DNA of 48,336 nucleotides, from assembly GCA_019748195.1 (NCBI GenBank), contig JAIEPW010000060.1, positions 1-48,336 of the forward strand, written 5' to 3'. How positions within the stretch are numbered: position 1 is the stretch's first letter; each line of letters starts with the position of its first letter. A model generated the notes under the pieces. It did no database searches. It had not been told where the DNA came from and saw only the letters and a list, made by a program, of their open reading frames with translations. The position numbers and the translations under genes were made by a program. Shown piece after piece: positions 8,927-17,458 of the stretch. The stretch comes from Bryobacteraceae bacterium. GTDB lineage: Bacteria > Acidobacteriota > Terriglobia > Bryobacterales > Bryobacteraceae.

Positions 8927-10117
8927 ATGCCACTTGACTTGTCCCAGGTCCTCGTGATCGGTATTTCCTCCCGTGCGCTCTTTGACTTGGAGGAGGAAAA
9001 CAAAATCTTCGAAGACCACGGTTTGGAGGCATTTTTGGCATTCCAGCGCGATCATGAGAAGGACCTTCTTAAACCAGGAACGGGCTTTCATCTCGTTAAG
9101 GCGCTACTGAAGCTGAACACGCCCAATCATCACAAGGTTGAAGTGATCCTCATGTCGCGCAATCATCCTGATGTCTATTTGCGCGTTTCTAATAGCATAA
9201 AGCATTACGGCCTTAACGTCACGCGATCCATCCTAACGGGCGGTGAGCCACTGCAGAATTATCTTAAGGCCTTCAAGACTGACTTGTTCCTGTCTGCCAA
9301 AGAGGAGGACGTAGTTTCTGCACTGCGGCACGGCATCGCAGCTGGACGTATCTTCATTCCGCCGCAGGATGTACCTACAGATCCCGCTCAAATCCGCATC
9401 GCGTTTGACGGAGATTGCGTACTCTTCAGCGACGAGGCAGAGTTTATCAATCGCAACAACGGACTTGCTGCCTTTCACGAGCATGAACAGGACCGCGCGA
9501 CTATACCATTGCCTGATGGACCGTTCGCGAAACTACTTAGAACCATTGTAACGATGCAAGGCGATGATCCTGTCACTCCGCCTTTTCGCGTAGGGCTTGT
9601 AACTGCAAGAAATGCTCCATCGCATGAGCGCGCACTTCGCACTCTGCGCGCATGGAAGGTTAGAGTTGATAGTGCTGCGTTCATGGGCGGAATTCCAAAG
9701 GAGCGATGGTTAGGTGCGTTCAAGCCACACATCTTCTTTGATGACCAAGAGCTTATTTGTGCTCCCGCTTCCCAAGTTGTTCCGACTGCATTCGTCCCAT
9801 TCCCCGTACCAGAGGTGCTCATTGCCTGCGGACCCTCTGCAGCCGATGAGTCGCCTAAGAATCGCTTCCTTCTCATCTGTAAAGGCTACCTGAAGGGGAA
9901 AGATGCAGAAAAAGCGCCCATTGTCGACAGTTGGTATGTAAATAATCTGGCTGATTGCGACTGGGAGACAACGGAAGCCTTTTTAGATGAGCTCTCAGAA
10001 AGCATCAAAGGCACGCCGCAAGGTTTTGAGCGTCCGGCAAAGGGCGAGAAACAGTCGCAGACGGTGAAATTCATCGCGTTTCTAGACAGGCTCCTCAAGA
10101 AGCATCGGCATCATTAA
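8927..10117 (+). CDS. Cytosolic 5'-nucleotidase I (cN-I) family protein
   Basis: Predicted nucleoside-monophosphate phosphatase of the HAD superfamily, resembling animal NT5C1. The 396-residue product opens with VLVIGISSRALFD (8-20) and keeps all HAD motifs: FDGDCVLFSDE (160-170, nucleophile Asp161), LVTAR (224-228, Thr226), PK (257-258) and HIFFDDQ (268-274). A C-terminal part of about 95 residues (300-396) goes beyond the phosphatase core and ends in a basic helix. The ATG at 8927 has GGAG 7 nt upstream, so a TTG/GTG-type start further upstream is unlikely. Base composition is far more AT-rich than its neighbours. The stop codon directly abuts the ATG of the ImmA/IrrE gene, which implies cotranslation. 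Whether it acts in housekeeping or in defence is not decided by the sequence. Confidence 0.88.
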   Translation: MPLDLSQVLVIGISSRALFDLEEENKIFEDHGLEAFLAFQRDHEKDLLKPGTGFHLVKALLKLNTPNHHKVEVILMSRNHPDVYLRVSNSIKHYGLNVTRSILTGGEPLQNYLKAFKTDLFLSAKEEDVVSALRHGIAAGRIFIPPQDVPTDPAQIRIAFDGDCVLFSDEAEFINRNNGLAAFHEHEQDRATIPLPDGPFAKLLRTIVTMQGDDPVTPPFRVGLVTARNAPSHERALRTLRAWKVRVDSAAFMGGIPKERWLGAFKPHIFFDDQELICAPASQVVPTAFVPFPVPEVLIACGPSAADESPKNRFLLICKGYLKGKDAEKAPIVDSWYVNNLADCDWETTEAFLDELSESIKGTPQGFERPAKGEKQSQTVKFIAFLDRLLKKHRHH

Positions 10118-10909
10118 ATGGCTAGGCGCCTTGACATAACGGATCTCCGCAGTAGGATCGACTGGGCGCTTCGTCAGATGCAACGGGACGGTCAAACTGA
10201 CTACCCGGTTGATCTTGAAGACTTAGCGCAAACGATCGGGATAAAGGTGGTGTGGCGTCCGATGGTTCCAGAAGGCGTCACCACCGTGACCCCGGAAGGC
10301 ATCTGCATCTATCTGCAAAGCAATTTCCGCGATGTACGCTCTAGTCGGCGGGAGCGGTTTACCCTAGCTCACGAAATATGCCACGCGCTCTTCTATGAGC
10401 AGCTGAGCACACATCCACAGCTCATTGCCGGTACACCTTCAGGCGCTACTCTAGAAAAACTCTGCCAGCGGGGGGCCGGGTACCTACTCGTTCCGACAAG
10501 CAAGCTTTCGCAGCAGACTAATCGTCAGGGTCCGGTCTCATCCCTTGCGGCAATCCGATCGCTAGTAGAAAGGTGTGATGTTTCCATCGACGTAGTTCTG
10601 AGGCGACTTCACGAAGAGGGTGCAAACATCTCTAATGATTATGGGGCGTTTGTGGTGCGTTATCACGGGGGAGAAGCCACAATCGACAGCGCAGCATGCG
10701 GACTTACGTTGAGAGCGATAGGCGTTGTACCCACTTCGGGTCAGCTACTGCACACGTGGTTTACCTCGAAGCTGCGGGGCTTCCAAGAGATTGCAGCAGA
10801 TACGTGGGTCAAAGAAGTCGGTGAGCGTAGGCTCGTCGCCCGACGCGTTAGCTGGTCGCCCCATTCCGATGTCATTGAGCTCAGAAGCGAGGCCGGTGAC
10901 TCGCCATGA
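10118..10909 (+). CDS. ImmA/IrrE-family metallopeptidase
   Basis: A zinc-metallopeptidase-like protein of 263 residues. The core FTLAHEICHALFY gives the gluzincin HExxH motif at 85-89, and LEKLCQRGAGYLLVP (about 112-126) is the family's third-ligand helix. Members such as ImmA (mobile elements) and IrrE/PprI (Deinococcus) cut a partner repressor or antitoxin under stress. There is no N-terminal helix-turn-helix, so the protein is not a repressor-protease fusion. The C-terminal 120 residues are not recognised. It starts at the base after the nucleotidase stop. An ATG at 10906 overlaps its own TGA, as if a third gene once followed. Confidence 0.85.
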   Translation: MARRLDITDLRSRIDWALRQMQRDGQTDYPVDLEDLAQTIGIKVVWRPMVPEGVTTVTPEGICIYLQSNFRDVRSSRRERFTLAHEICHALFYEQLSTHPQLIAGTPSGATLEKLCQRGAGYLLVPTSKLSQQTNRQGPVSSLAAIRSLVERCDVSIDVVLRRLHEEGANISNDYGAFVVRYHGGEATIDSAACGLTLRAIGVVPTSGQLLHTWFTSKLRGFQEIAADTWVKEVGERRLVARRVSWSPHSDVIELRSEAGDSP

Positions 10910-11103
10910 ATTCAATTGACCGGTGGTTCTAAAGACAACCGTAGCTTACGGATGCGTTCCACCCACTACTGGCAAAACAAGATATCAATTCAGTATTACT
11001 TACCTTGACGGGCCATGCGGCAGATCCCGCTCCGATCAGGGATGTGTCGCGGTCCAGCCAGCGTGGCTAGATTGCATTCACGAGGCACCCTTCCCAGACT
11101 TAG
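10906..11103 (+). other. Island distal edge: no intact gene, possible broken third ORF
   Basis: An ATGA overlap at 10906 begins a frame that stops after eight codons (MNSIDRWF). A second frame, open from 10920, continues to 11135 and runs into the 3' end of tryptophanase. Composition remains AT-richer until about 11100. The pattern would fit a third operon gene destroyed by a frameshift, but no family is recognisable and it may be noncoding. Confidence 0.3.
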
Positions 11104-12465
11104 TTAGGCTGCCACTGGCCGGAACCGCGCCGTGAAGTGGCGCAGGAACGGCGGCTCCCAGTCGATTTCGAAGCCGCGGATCTGCTGCTTGCGTTCGTTC
11201 ACTTCCAGAATGGCTTCCACCAGGTAATCCACATGGCTCTGCGTGTACACGCGGCGGGGGATCGCCAGGCGCAGGAGCTCGTTCCTGGCGTGCTCGCCGA
11301 ACATCACCGAGCCGATCTCCACGCTGCGGACGCCGGCGTGGCGATATAGCTCCACCGAGAGCGCCTGGCCCGGAAACTGATGCCGCGGAATGTGCGGCAA
11401 CATACGGCCGGCGTCGATGTAGATCGCGTGCCCGCCTGGAGGCTCGACGATGGGCACTCCGTTGTCGGCGATGTGACGTCCCAGGTAGCGGGTGGAAGCG
11501 ATGCGATATTCGAGGTAGTCGGGATGCAGCACTTCCTCCAGGCCCACGGCGATGGCTTCCAGGTCGCGCCCGGCCAGGCCGCCATAGGTGGGGAAGCCTT
11601 CGGTCAGGATCAGCAGATCCTTTTCGTGCTGCGCCAGCCGGTCGTCGTTGGTGCAGAGAAAGCCGCCGATGTTGGCGAAGGCGTCTTTCTTCGCCGAGAA
11701 GGTGCATCCGTCGGCGAGCGAGAACATCTTGCGCGCGATTTGCGTGGGAGTCCAGTTCTGGTAGCCGGGCTCGTCGTTGCGAATGAACCAGGCGTTCTCG
11801 GCGAAGCGGCAGGCGTCGAGATAGAGCGGGATGCCGTGCGCGCCGGCCACCTCGCGGACGGCCTCGAGGTTGGACAGGGAGACAGGCTGTCCGCCGCCCG
11901 AGTTGTTGGTCACCGTGACCATGATCAGCGGAATGCGCGCGGCGCCTTCCTTCGCGATCAGCTCACGCAGACCCGCGACGTTCATGTTGCCCTTGAAGGG
12001 GATTCGCAACTGCGTGTCGGCGGCCTCGGGGAGGGCGAGATCGACGGCCTTGGCGCCGGTGAACTCGACGTTGGCGCGCGTGGTGTCGAAGTGTGTGTTG
12101 TTGGGCACCAGGTGGCCCGGTTTGCACATCACGGTGAACAGGATGCGCTCGGCGGCGCGTCCCTGGTGGGTGGGGATGACGTGGCGGAATCCGGTAAGCT
12201 CCTGCACCGCGGCTTGGAAGCGGAAGAAGCTGGGGGAGCCGGCGTAGGATTCGTCGCCGCGCATGATGCCCGCCCACTGCCCGGTGGACATGGCGGAGGT
12301 GCCCGAGTCAGTGAGCAAATCGATCAGGATGTCTTCCGAGGGGATCTGGAACAGGTTGTAGCCGGCGCGCTGAAGGCAATGTTCGCGCTCTTCCGGCGTG
12401 GTCCGTTTCAGCGGCTCCACGCTCTTGATTCGAAAAGGCTCGATAATGGTTTTCACGATCCTCAT
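11104..12465 (-). CDS. tnaA: Tryptophanase (tryptophan indole-lyase)
   Basis: Pyridoxal-phosphate enzyme of the beta-eliminating lyase family, splitting L-tryptophan to indole, pyruvate and ammonia. The 453-residue product keeps EPFRIKSVEP at the N-terminus, LTDSGTSAMS, PTHQGRAAE, and SAKKDA (257-262), which carries the PLP-binding lysine. Two spots separate it from tyrosine phenol-lyase: FDTT (126-129) where the tyrosine enzyme has FTTT, and SVEIGS where the latter has the substrate-binding Arg in SMERG. Both favour tryptophanase. The ATG at 12465 is chosen since upstream residues are not conserved. It is divergent from the next gene with only 20 nt between starts. No leader peptide like TnaC is visible. 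Confidence 0.88.
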   Translation of the reverse strand: MRIVKTIIEPFRIKSVEPLKRTTPEEREHCLQRAGYNLFQIPSEDILIDLLTDSGTSAMSTGQWAGIMRGDESYAGSPSFFRFQAAVQELTGFRHVIPTHQGRAAERILFTVMCKPGHLVPNNTHFDTTRANVEFTGAKAVDLALPEAADTQLRIPFKGNMNVAGLRELIAKEGAARIPLIMVTVTNNSGGGQPVSLSNLEAVREVAGAHGIPLYLDACRFAENAWFIRNDEPGYQNWTPTQIARKMFSLADGCTFSAKKDAFANIGGFLCTNDDRLAQHEKDLLILTEGFPTYGGLAGRDLEAIAVGLEEVLHPDYLEYRIASTRYLGRHIADNGVPIVEPPGGHAIYIDAGRMLPHIPRHQFPGQALSVELYRHAGVRSVEIGSVMFGEHARNELLRLAIPRRVYTQSHVDYLVEAILEVNERKQQIRGFEIDWEPPFLRHFTARFRPVAA

Positions 12466-12485
12466 CGTAACGCCTGGAGGCACGG

Positions 12486-13751
12486 ATGCGTCGGACAAAC
12501 ATGCTGGTGGCCGCTGCGCGCTATTCGCTGGTGATGTTGTTGACGGCGGCGGCGCTTCAGGCGCAGCCTCCGGTGATGCGGCGGCGGCCGGCGGGATCGG
12601 CGCCCGCGCCCACTCAAACGGCGGGTGAAGCTCCTTCCCTGGTGACCGCCGGGATCCTGAAAACCCTGGATTCGGACAAGCTGGTGATGGAGGCCGCGGA
12701 CCGGCGCGCTCTCACCTACAAGGTGACGAAGAACACGAAGTTCACCCGGCCCGCCGACAAGCTGGCGCCGGGGGATCACCTGATCGTGGAAGCGGAGATG
12801 CAGGAAGGCGGCGGGTTGAACGCGGTGCTGGTGAAGTTCGAAAAAGCAGGCGAGCCCGTGATGGAGACGGCCGAGGGCGGCGAGCCGGCGAGCCCCGTGG
12901 TGATGCGCGATGCGCGCGGGGAAAGCGAAAACCGGCCAAAGCTGCGCCGGGGTCCGCGAGATCCGTCGCAGCGGGCTCCGCTGGAGCAGGATCCGCCGCC
13001 GGCATCGGAACCGGAAGCGCCGCCGCCCTCGCGCGCGAGCAAGCCCGCGCCGCCGGCCGGCGATCCGGTGATCGACGCCGCCCGCGAACAGGCGGTCGCG
13101 TTCGTGGAATCGCTGCCGAATTACATCGTCCAGCAGTTCACCACCCGTTATCAGAGCGCGGACGCGGGGAAAAACTGGCGCGCCCTCGATGTGGTCTCGG
13201 CCGAGGTCGTATACGAGAACCGCAAGGAGTCCTATCGCAACGTCGCCATCAACGGCAAGAAGACCGGGAAGGGGATGCAGGACTTGGATGGCGCCTGGTC
13301 GACCGGCGAGTTCGGCACGGCGCTGGTGGACCTGTTCTCGCCGGCGACCAACGCGCGGTTCACTTACAAGCGGGAAGAGACCGCGGCGCGACGCCCTGCT
13401 CGCGTGTATGACTTCGCCGTGGAGGAGGAGTTCTCGCACTGGAACGTTTCGACGCCCGGACAGGCGGTGAAACCTGCCTATCGTGGTTCGGTGTGGGTGG
13501 ACAAAGGCACCAAGCGCGTGCTGCGGATCGAAACCCAGGCGGTGAAGATTCCCAAACTGTTCCCGCTGGACACGGTGGAATCGGCGATCGATTACGATGT
13601 TGTCCGGCTGGGGACTGGCGATTACCTGTTGCCGGTGAAGGCGGAGAACCTGGGCTGCCAGCGCGGGACCTCGCAGTGCTTCCGCACCGTGATCGAGTTC
13701 CGCAACTATAAGAAGTTCAGCGGCGAAAGCTCCATTACGTTCGAAAAATAG
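12486..13751 (+). CDS. Secreted acidobacterial-type protein of unknown function
   Basis: A 421-residue exported protein. The signal peptide spans about 1-27 (hydrophobic AAARYSLVMLLTAAALQA). A small beta-rich domain (about 50-115; LVTAGILKTLDSDKLVMEA, then KLAPGDHLIVEAEM) resembles an OB-type DUF5666-like module. A Pro/Ala/Glu-rich linker follows (about 120-190). The C-terminal domain starts with VESLPNYIVQQFTTRY, a phrase recurrent in secreted Acidobacteriota proteins as I recall, and holds two cysteines (CQRGTSQC) that could form a disulfide. GGAGG lies 5 nt before the ATG. Function is unknown. Confidence 0.8.
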   Translation: MRRTNMLVAAARYSLVMLLTAAALQAQPPVMRRRPAGSAPAPTQTAGEAPSLVTAGILKTLDSDKLVMEAADRRALTYKVTKNTKFTRPADKLAPGDHLIVEAEMQEGGGLNAVLVKFEKAGEPVMETAEGGEPASPVVMRDARGESENRPKLRRGPRDPSQRAPLEQDPPPASEPEAPPPSRASKPAPPAGDPVIDAAREQAVAFVESLPNYIVQQFTTRYQSADAGKNWRALDVVSAEVVYENRKESYRNVAINGKKTGKGMQDLDGAWSTGEFGTALVDLFSPATNARFTYKREETAARRPARVYDFAVEEEFSHWNVSTPGQAVKPAYRGSVWVDKGTKRVLRIETQAVKIPKLFPLDTVESAIDYDVVRLGTGDYLLPVKAENLGCQRGTSQCFRTVIEFRNYKKFSGESSITFEK

Positions 13752-13794
13752 CGAACCAAACCGAACGGCGGCGGCGCCGTCTGGGATCAGGATC

Positions 13795-14688
13795 ATGACG
13801 GAAGCCAGGAGCAGGCGGTTGCGATTCGGGGTGTTCGACTTCGACCCCGCCTCCGGAGAATTGCGCCGGGAGGGAATCGCCGTCAAGTTGCAGGCGCAGC
13901 CGGCGCAGGTGCTCGGAATCCTGCTGGAGAACGCCGGCGCGGTAGTAAGCCGGGAAGCGCTGCGGCAGGCGGTGTGGGGCGGCGGGACGCATGTCGATTT
14001 CGACAGCGGACTGAACTTCTGTATCGCGCAGGTGCGGAGCGCGCTGGGTGACTCGGCGGAGTCGCCCGTGTTCGTGAAGACGGTCCCGAAGCGGGGCTAC
14101 CAGTTCATCGCGCCGGTGAGCGCCGCGGAGGAGGCCGTGCTGCCGCCGGCGGGCCCATCGGTGCGATCGCGCCGGGCGTTGCTGTTGACCGCCGGGGCCT
14201 CGCTGGCGGGGTTCGGGGGATTGTATGCCTGGCTGCGGACTCGGCTCGGCTCCTCGCAACCGGTGCGGATCGCGGTGGCGCGGTTCGAGAATCAGAGCGG
14301 CGATCCCGCGCTGGATTCGTTTACGGACGGCCTCGGGGACGCCGTGGTCGCGGAGTTGACCAATTCCTTGAAGGAACGCTTTGAAGTGATTGGAAATGCT
14401 CCGCTTCTTCGCGGCGCTAGAATCACGCAAAACGTTGAGCGGATCGGCATAGAACTGAAAGCTCAGTTCGTGATTCTGGGGCAAGTAATGAGTTCCGGAG
14501 CGAGCGGGCGGGTGCTGATCCACCTGATCCGGATGCCGGATCAGGCGCACTTGACGGTAACTCGAGTGGACAATCCGGACTTCGCGGACGGCGTTCGGAC
14601 GCAAGGCGAGATCGCGCGCCGGGCGGCGGCGGATTTCGCTTCGAAACTGGCGCCTTTGGACGCCTCAGGTTCACCGCAATCCCGCTGA
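13795..14688 (+). CDS. CadC-like winged-helix regulator with TolB-like domain
   Basis: A one-component transcription regulator of 297 residues. The N-terminal OmpR/PhoB-type winged helix covers about 8-108 (LRFGVFDFDPASGELRREG, VSREALRQAVW, and the closing KTVPKRGYQFI). A single membrane segment lies at about 127-147, preceded by RSRR. The C-terminal part (about 155-285) looks like the TolB N-terminal/adenylate-cyclase-associated domain (IAVARFENQSGDPALDSF) and would lie outside the cytoplasm. The TPR repeats often found at the C-terminus of such proteins are missing. It lies 43 nt after the secreted protein gene in the same direction. Confidence 0.85.
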   Translation: MTEARSRRLRFGVFDFDPASGELRREGIAVKLQAQPAQVLGILLENAGAVVSREALRQAVWGGGTHVDFDSGLNFCIAQVRSALGDSAESPVFVKTVPKRGYQFIAPVSAAEEAVLPPAGPSVRSRRALLLTAGASLAGFGGLYAWLRTRLGSSQPVRIAVARFENQSGDPALDSFTDGLGDAVVAELTNSLKERFEVIGNAPLLRGARITQNVERIGIELKAQFVILGQVMSSGASGRVLIHLIRMPDQAHLTVTRVDNPDFADGVRTQGEIARRAAADFASKLAPLDASGSPQSR

Positions 14689-14758
14689 TTCTGTTACACT
14701 TCCATCCTCAGAAAAGTTTCAGACCGATTCTGCGTCGCAGGGGCGTAGGATTGGTTGC

Positions 14759-15517
14759 ATGAACCTGAGCACACCCCGCCGGAAATTCCTGATTGCCGCG
14801 CCCTGCGGCATCGCCGCCGTTTACGCCGCCGATTCGTCGGTGCCGGACAACTTCCCGTCGCAACCTTATTCGTTGGTGAAGGAGATCGTGGGCGCTTCCC
14901 ACACCGATCCGGCCAAGGTGCGGGAATTGCTAGCGTTGCGGCCGGCGCTGGCGAATGCCGCCTGGGACTGGGGTTTCGGAGATTGGGAAAGCGCCCTGGG
15001 CGCGGCGAGCCATGTCGGCCACCGCGAGATCGCGGAACTTCTGCTGGCCGGCGGCGCGCATCCGACCATCTTCTCGGCGACGATGCTTGGGCAACTGGAG
15101 GTGGTGAAGGCGATGGTCGCCGCCCGGCCGGGCATTCAAAAGACGCTCGGCCCGCACAGCATCACCCTTTTGGCGCACGCCCGCGCCGGAGGTAAGGAGT
15201 CAGAGGCGGTGCTGGACTACCTGAAATCGCTGGGCGATTCCGGGGGACCGACGGTTGCGGCTATCAGCGAGGAGGAGTTGGAAGCGCTAACCGGTAAATA
15301 TTTGTTCGGCTCGGGCGCGAACGACCGGATCGACGTCACGCGGAAGGGCAAGCAGCTCTTGTTTCAGCGCCCCGGCGGCAACACGGTGTGGATTCACCAT
15401 GTGGGCGATCGGGCGTTCCGGCCCGCGGGAGCAAGCTCCGTACGTATCCGCTTCGGGGGCGACGGCGTAATGACGATCCTGGATGGCGACCTGGTGTTGA
15501 AAGCCAGCCGGATCTGA
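14759..15517 (+). CDS. Tat-exported ankyrin-repeat protein
   Basis: A 252-residue protein that opens with TPRRKFLIAAPCG, a twin-arginine-type signal with a short hydrophobic stretch. Ankyrin-like repeats cover about 40-145 (DPAKVRELLALRPALAN; ALGAASHVGHREIAELLLAG; MLGQLEVVKAMVAARPG). A beta-rich C-terminal domain (about 165-252; LTGKYLFGSGANDRIDVTRK, LLFQRPGG) resembles the domain that follows the catalytic part in some beta-lactamase-like proteins. An extended -10-like TGTTACACT lies at 14692-14700. It stops one base before the end of the convergent dsbD gene, so the two genes share no spacer. Confidence 0.8.
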   Translation: MNLSTPRRKFLIAAPCGIAAVYAADSSVPDNFPSQPYSLVKEIVGASHTDPAKVRELLALRPALANAAWDWGFGDWESALGAASHVGHREIAELLLAGGAHPTIFSATMLGQLEVVKAMVAARPGIQKTLGPHSITLLAHARAGGKESEAVLDYLKSLGDSGGPTVAAISEEELEALTGKYLFGSGANDRIDVTRKGKQLLFQRPGGNTVWIHHVGDRAFRPAGASSVRIRFGGDGVMTILDGDLVLKASRI

Positions 15518-17419
15518 TCAGGGGGCCAGGGAGGCGGAGGCGGCGCCAGCGGGAGTTTTCAGAAACGAAACGAACTCGCCCGTATCGCGGGTGAGTCCGG
15601 GGAACGCCGCCACCACTTTCTCATCCGGCGTCAGGATGACGTAGTACGGAATGGCGACAGTCGCGAACCGGGTCTCCTGCAGCTTCTGGTTCTCTTCGGA
15701 AGCAGCGTCGGTCCCGTCGGTGTAGAGCTCGAGAAGCACCATTTCGTTGAGCGCGGCGCGGACATCCGGACGAGGGAACATGTTGGCCTTCATCCAATGG
15801 CAGTTGGTGCAGGCGTAGCCGGTGAAGCTGACGAGCACCAGCTTGTTTGCCGCGCGAGCCTGGTCCAGCGCCTGCCGGTAGGAGTTCTTGAGCCACGCGG
15901 TTTTGCCCCCGGACTCGCCGCCGTTCGCGGAAAGCGGTGAGCTGGTGGCGAAGGGAACATAGGGTTCCAGGAAGTCGGGCAGCTTGGCTCCGAACATGCC
16001 GGGCAGCAGGCTGACGGAGAAGATCAGGAACGCGGCGGCGGTGAGCGTGCGGCCGACGCCCAGATGCTCCTCGGGCTTGATCCCTTCCATCCGCAAAAAG
16101 CCGAGCAGATAAAGCCCGGGCAGAGCGAAGAGAACGAACCACGCCGCCAGGAAGAGCTCGCGGGGAAGGAAGTTCGTCTGCAGGACGGCGTCGACGTTGC
16201 TCACGTACTTGAGCATCGCTGCGAGCACCACGAAACCGAGCACGATCTTCACGCGCGACATCCAACCGCCGGCGCGCGGCAGGCTCTTCAGGTATCCAGG
16301 GAACAGCGCCAGGAAAAAGAACGGCAGGGCCAGCCCGGCGGCGAAGGCAGCCATGCCCAGCGTGGGGCGCAGCATGGAGCCCGTGACCGAAGCCGCCAGC
16401 AGAGTCCCCATGAAGGGACCGACGCACGCGAATGCCGTGAGCGAGAAGGTCAGACCCATGATCAGCGTGCCGGCGTAGCCGCCGCGATCGGACGCCGCGT
16501 TCAGCCGGGTGAGCAGTCCCGAGGGCAGCGTGATTTCAAACGCCCCCAGCAGGCTGAGCGCGAAGGCGAAGAACACCAGCGCGATGAAGCCGTTGACCCA
16601 CGGGTTGGAGGCGATCTGTTTGACGCCCGACGCCCCCAGCAGCGCGGTGACGCCAAGTCCCAGGGCGGTGAACAGCAAAATAATGCCGAGGCAGAAGACC
16701 ACGGCATTGGCTTTGGGATTCCGGTTCTCGCGGGAAAAGAACGAGACCGTAATGGGAATCATCGGGAATACGCAAGGCGTGAAGATCGCCGCGAGACCGA
16801 GTCCGAAGGCAGTCCAGAGGAATCCGGTGAGATCCTGGCCGGCGCCGGGGGTTGCGGCGGTAACCGGCGCGGACGCGGCAGTGGGGGAACCCACCAGGAC
16901 ATAGCCTTCGGGCGCGGAAAAGGAGACGGCAGGCGCCGCGGAATTCACGGTGATGGTGGCGGTCGCCGTCTTACGGCGGGGCGGCAGGCAGAGCTTGTCC
17001 GTGCAAGCCTGGTATCGCATTTTCGCGGTGACTTCGAAGGCGCCGGCCGGAGCATCGGGTTTGAGATGGAGCAGCACCAGGAACTCGGCGCGTCTCTCGA
17101 AGGTTTCGGTGTCCAGGTTGAAGTTGGGGTCAAGGGCGCGGACGGGCTTGGGCTGGTAGATCTGGAAGCCGCGAAACGCCGGGTGATCCTCGATCTCGAT
17201 GGTGGTGACGATAGGGCCGCCCTTGGGGGTGGTCAGCGAGTACAGGTGCCAGGTGTCCTCGATGTTCGCGGTCAGCTTCAGGACTGCGCGGGAACCGGGC
17301 GGGGCCGCCGCCGGACCTTCGAAGGCCCACTTGATGGGATCGAGCTTCTGCGCGGACACGGCGGTGGGGAGCAACGCGGCGAGCAGCGCGAATGAGAAGA
17401 GCCGGTTCACTACCAACAT
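15518..17419 (-). CDS. dsbD: Thiol:disulfide interchange protein DsbD
   Basis: Carries electrons from cytoplasmic thioredoxin across the inner membrane to periplasmic thiol systems. The 633-residue product has a signal peptide (about 1-23), a DsbD-alpha-like periplasmic domain (about 28-165; YQACTDKLCLPP holds its cysteines), and an eight-helix CcdA-like core (about 190-460). The core has the transport cysteines in FTPCVFPMIPI and AFACVGPFMG. A C-terminal thioredoxin-like domain follows, with the catalytic CTNCHWMK motif. All three redox cysteine pairs are present, so it should be functional. Confidence 0.93.
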   Translation of the reverse strand: MLVVNRLFSFALLAALLPTAVSAQKLDPIKWAFEGPAAAPPGSRAVLKLTANIEDTWHLYSLTTPKGGPIVTTIEIEDHPAFRGFQIYQPKPVRALDPNFNLDTETFERRAEFLVLLHLKPDAPAGAFEVTAKMRYQACTDKLCLPPRRKTATATITVNSAAPAVSFSAPEGYVLVGSPTAASAPVTAATPGAGQDLTGFLWTAFGLGLAAIFTPCVFPMIPITVSFFSRENRNPKANAVVFCLGIILLFTALGLGVTALLGASGVKQIASNPWVNGFIALVFFAFALSLLGAFEITLPSGLLTRLNAASDRGGYAGTLIMGLTFSLTAFACVGPFMGTLLAASVTGSMLRPTLGMAAFAAGLALPFFFLALFPGYLKSLPRAGGWMSRVKIVLGFVVLAAMLKYVSNVDAVLQTNFLPRELFLAAWFVLFALPGLYLLGFLRMEGIKPEEHLGVGRTLTAAAFLIFSVSLLPGMFGAKLPDFLEPYVPFATSSPLSANGGESGGKTAWLKNSYRQALDQARAANKLVLVSFTGYACTNCHWMKANMFPRPDVRAALNEMVLLELYTDGTDAASEENQKLQETRFATVAIPYYVILTPDEKVVAAFPGLTRDTGEFVSFLKTPAGAASASLAP

Positions 17420-17458
17420 TGTACGTATCCGTTTGGATGCCCGGACGGAAGCTGGGAC

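Noticed and set aside
11104-12465. Tyrosine phenol-lyase as identity of this PLP enzyme
   Set aside because: FDTT and SVEIGS match tryptophanase; the tyrosine-enzyme Arg is missing.
16064-17395. A 443-codon plus-strand frame across dsbD
   Set aside because: Antisense to a protein with all DsbD redox motifs; composition is Arg/Gly/Glu-rich and shows no domain.
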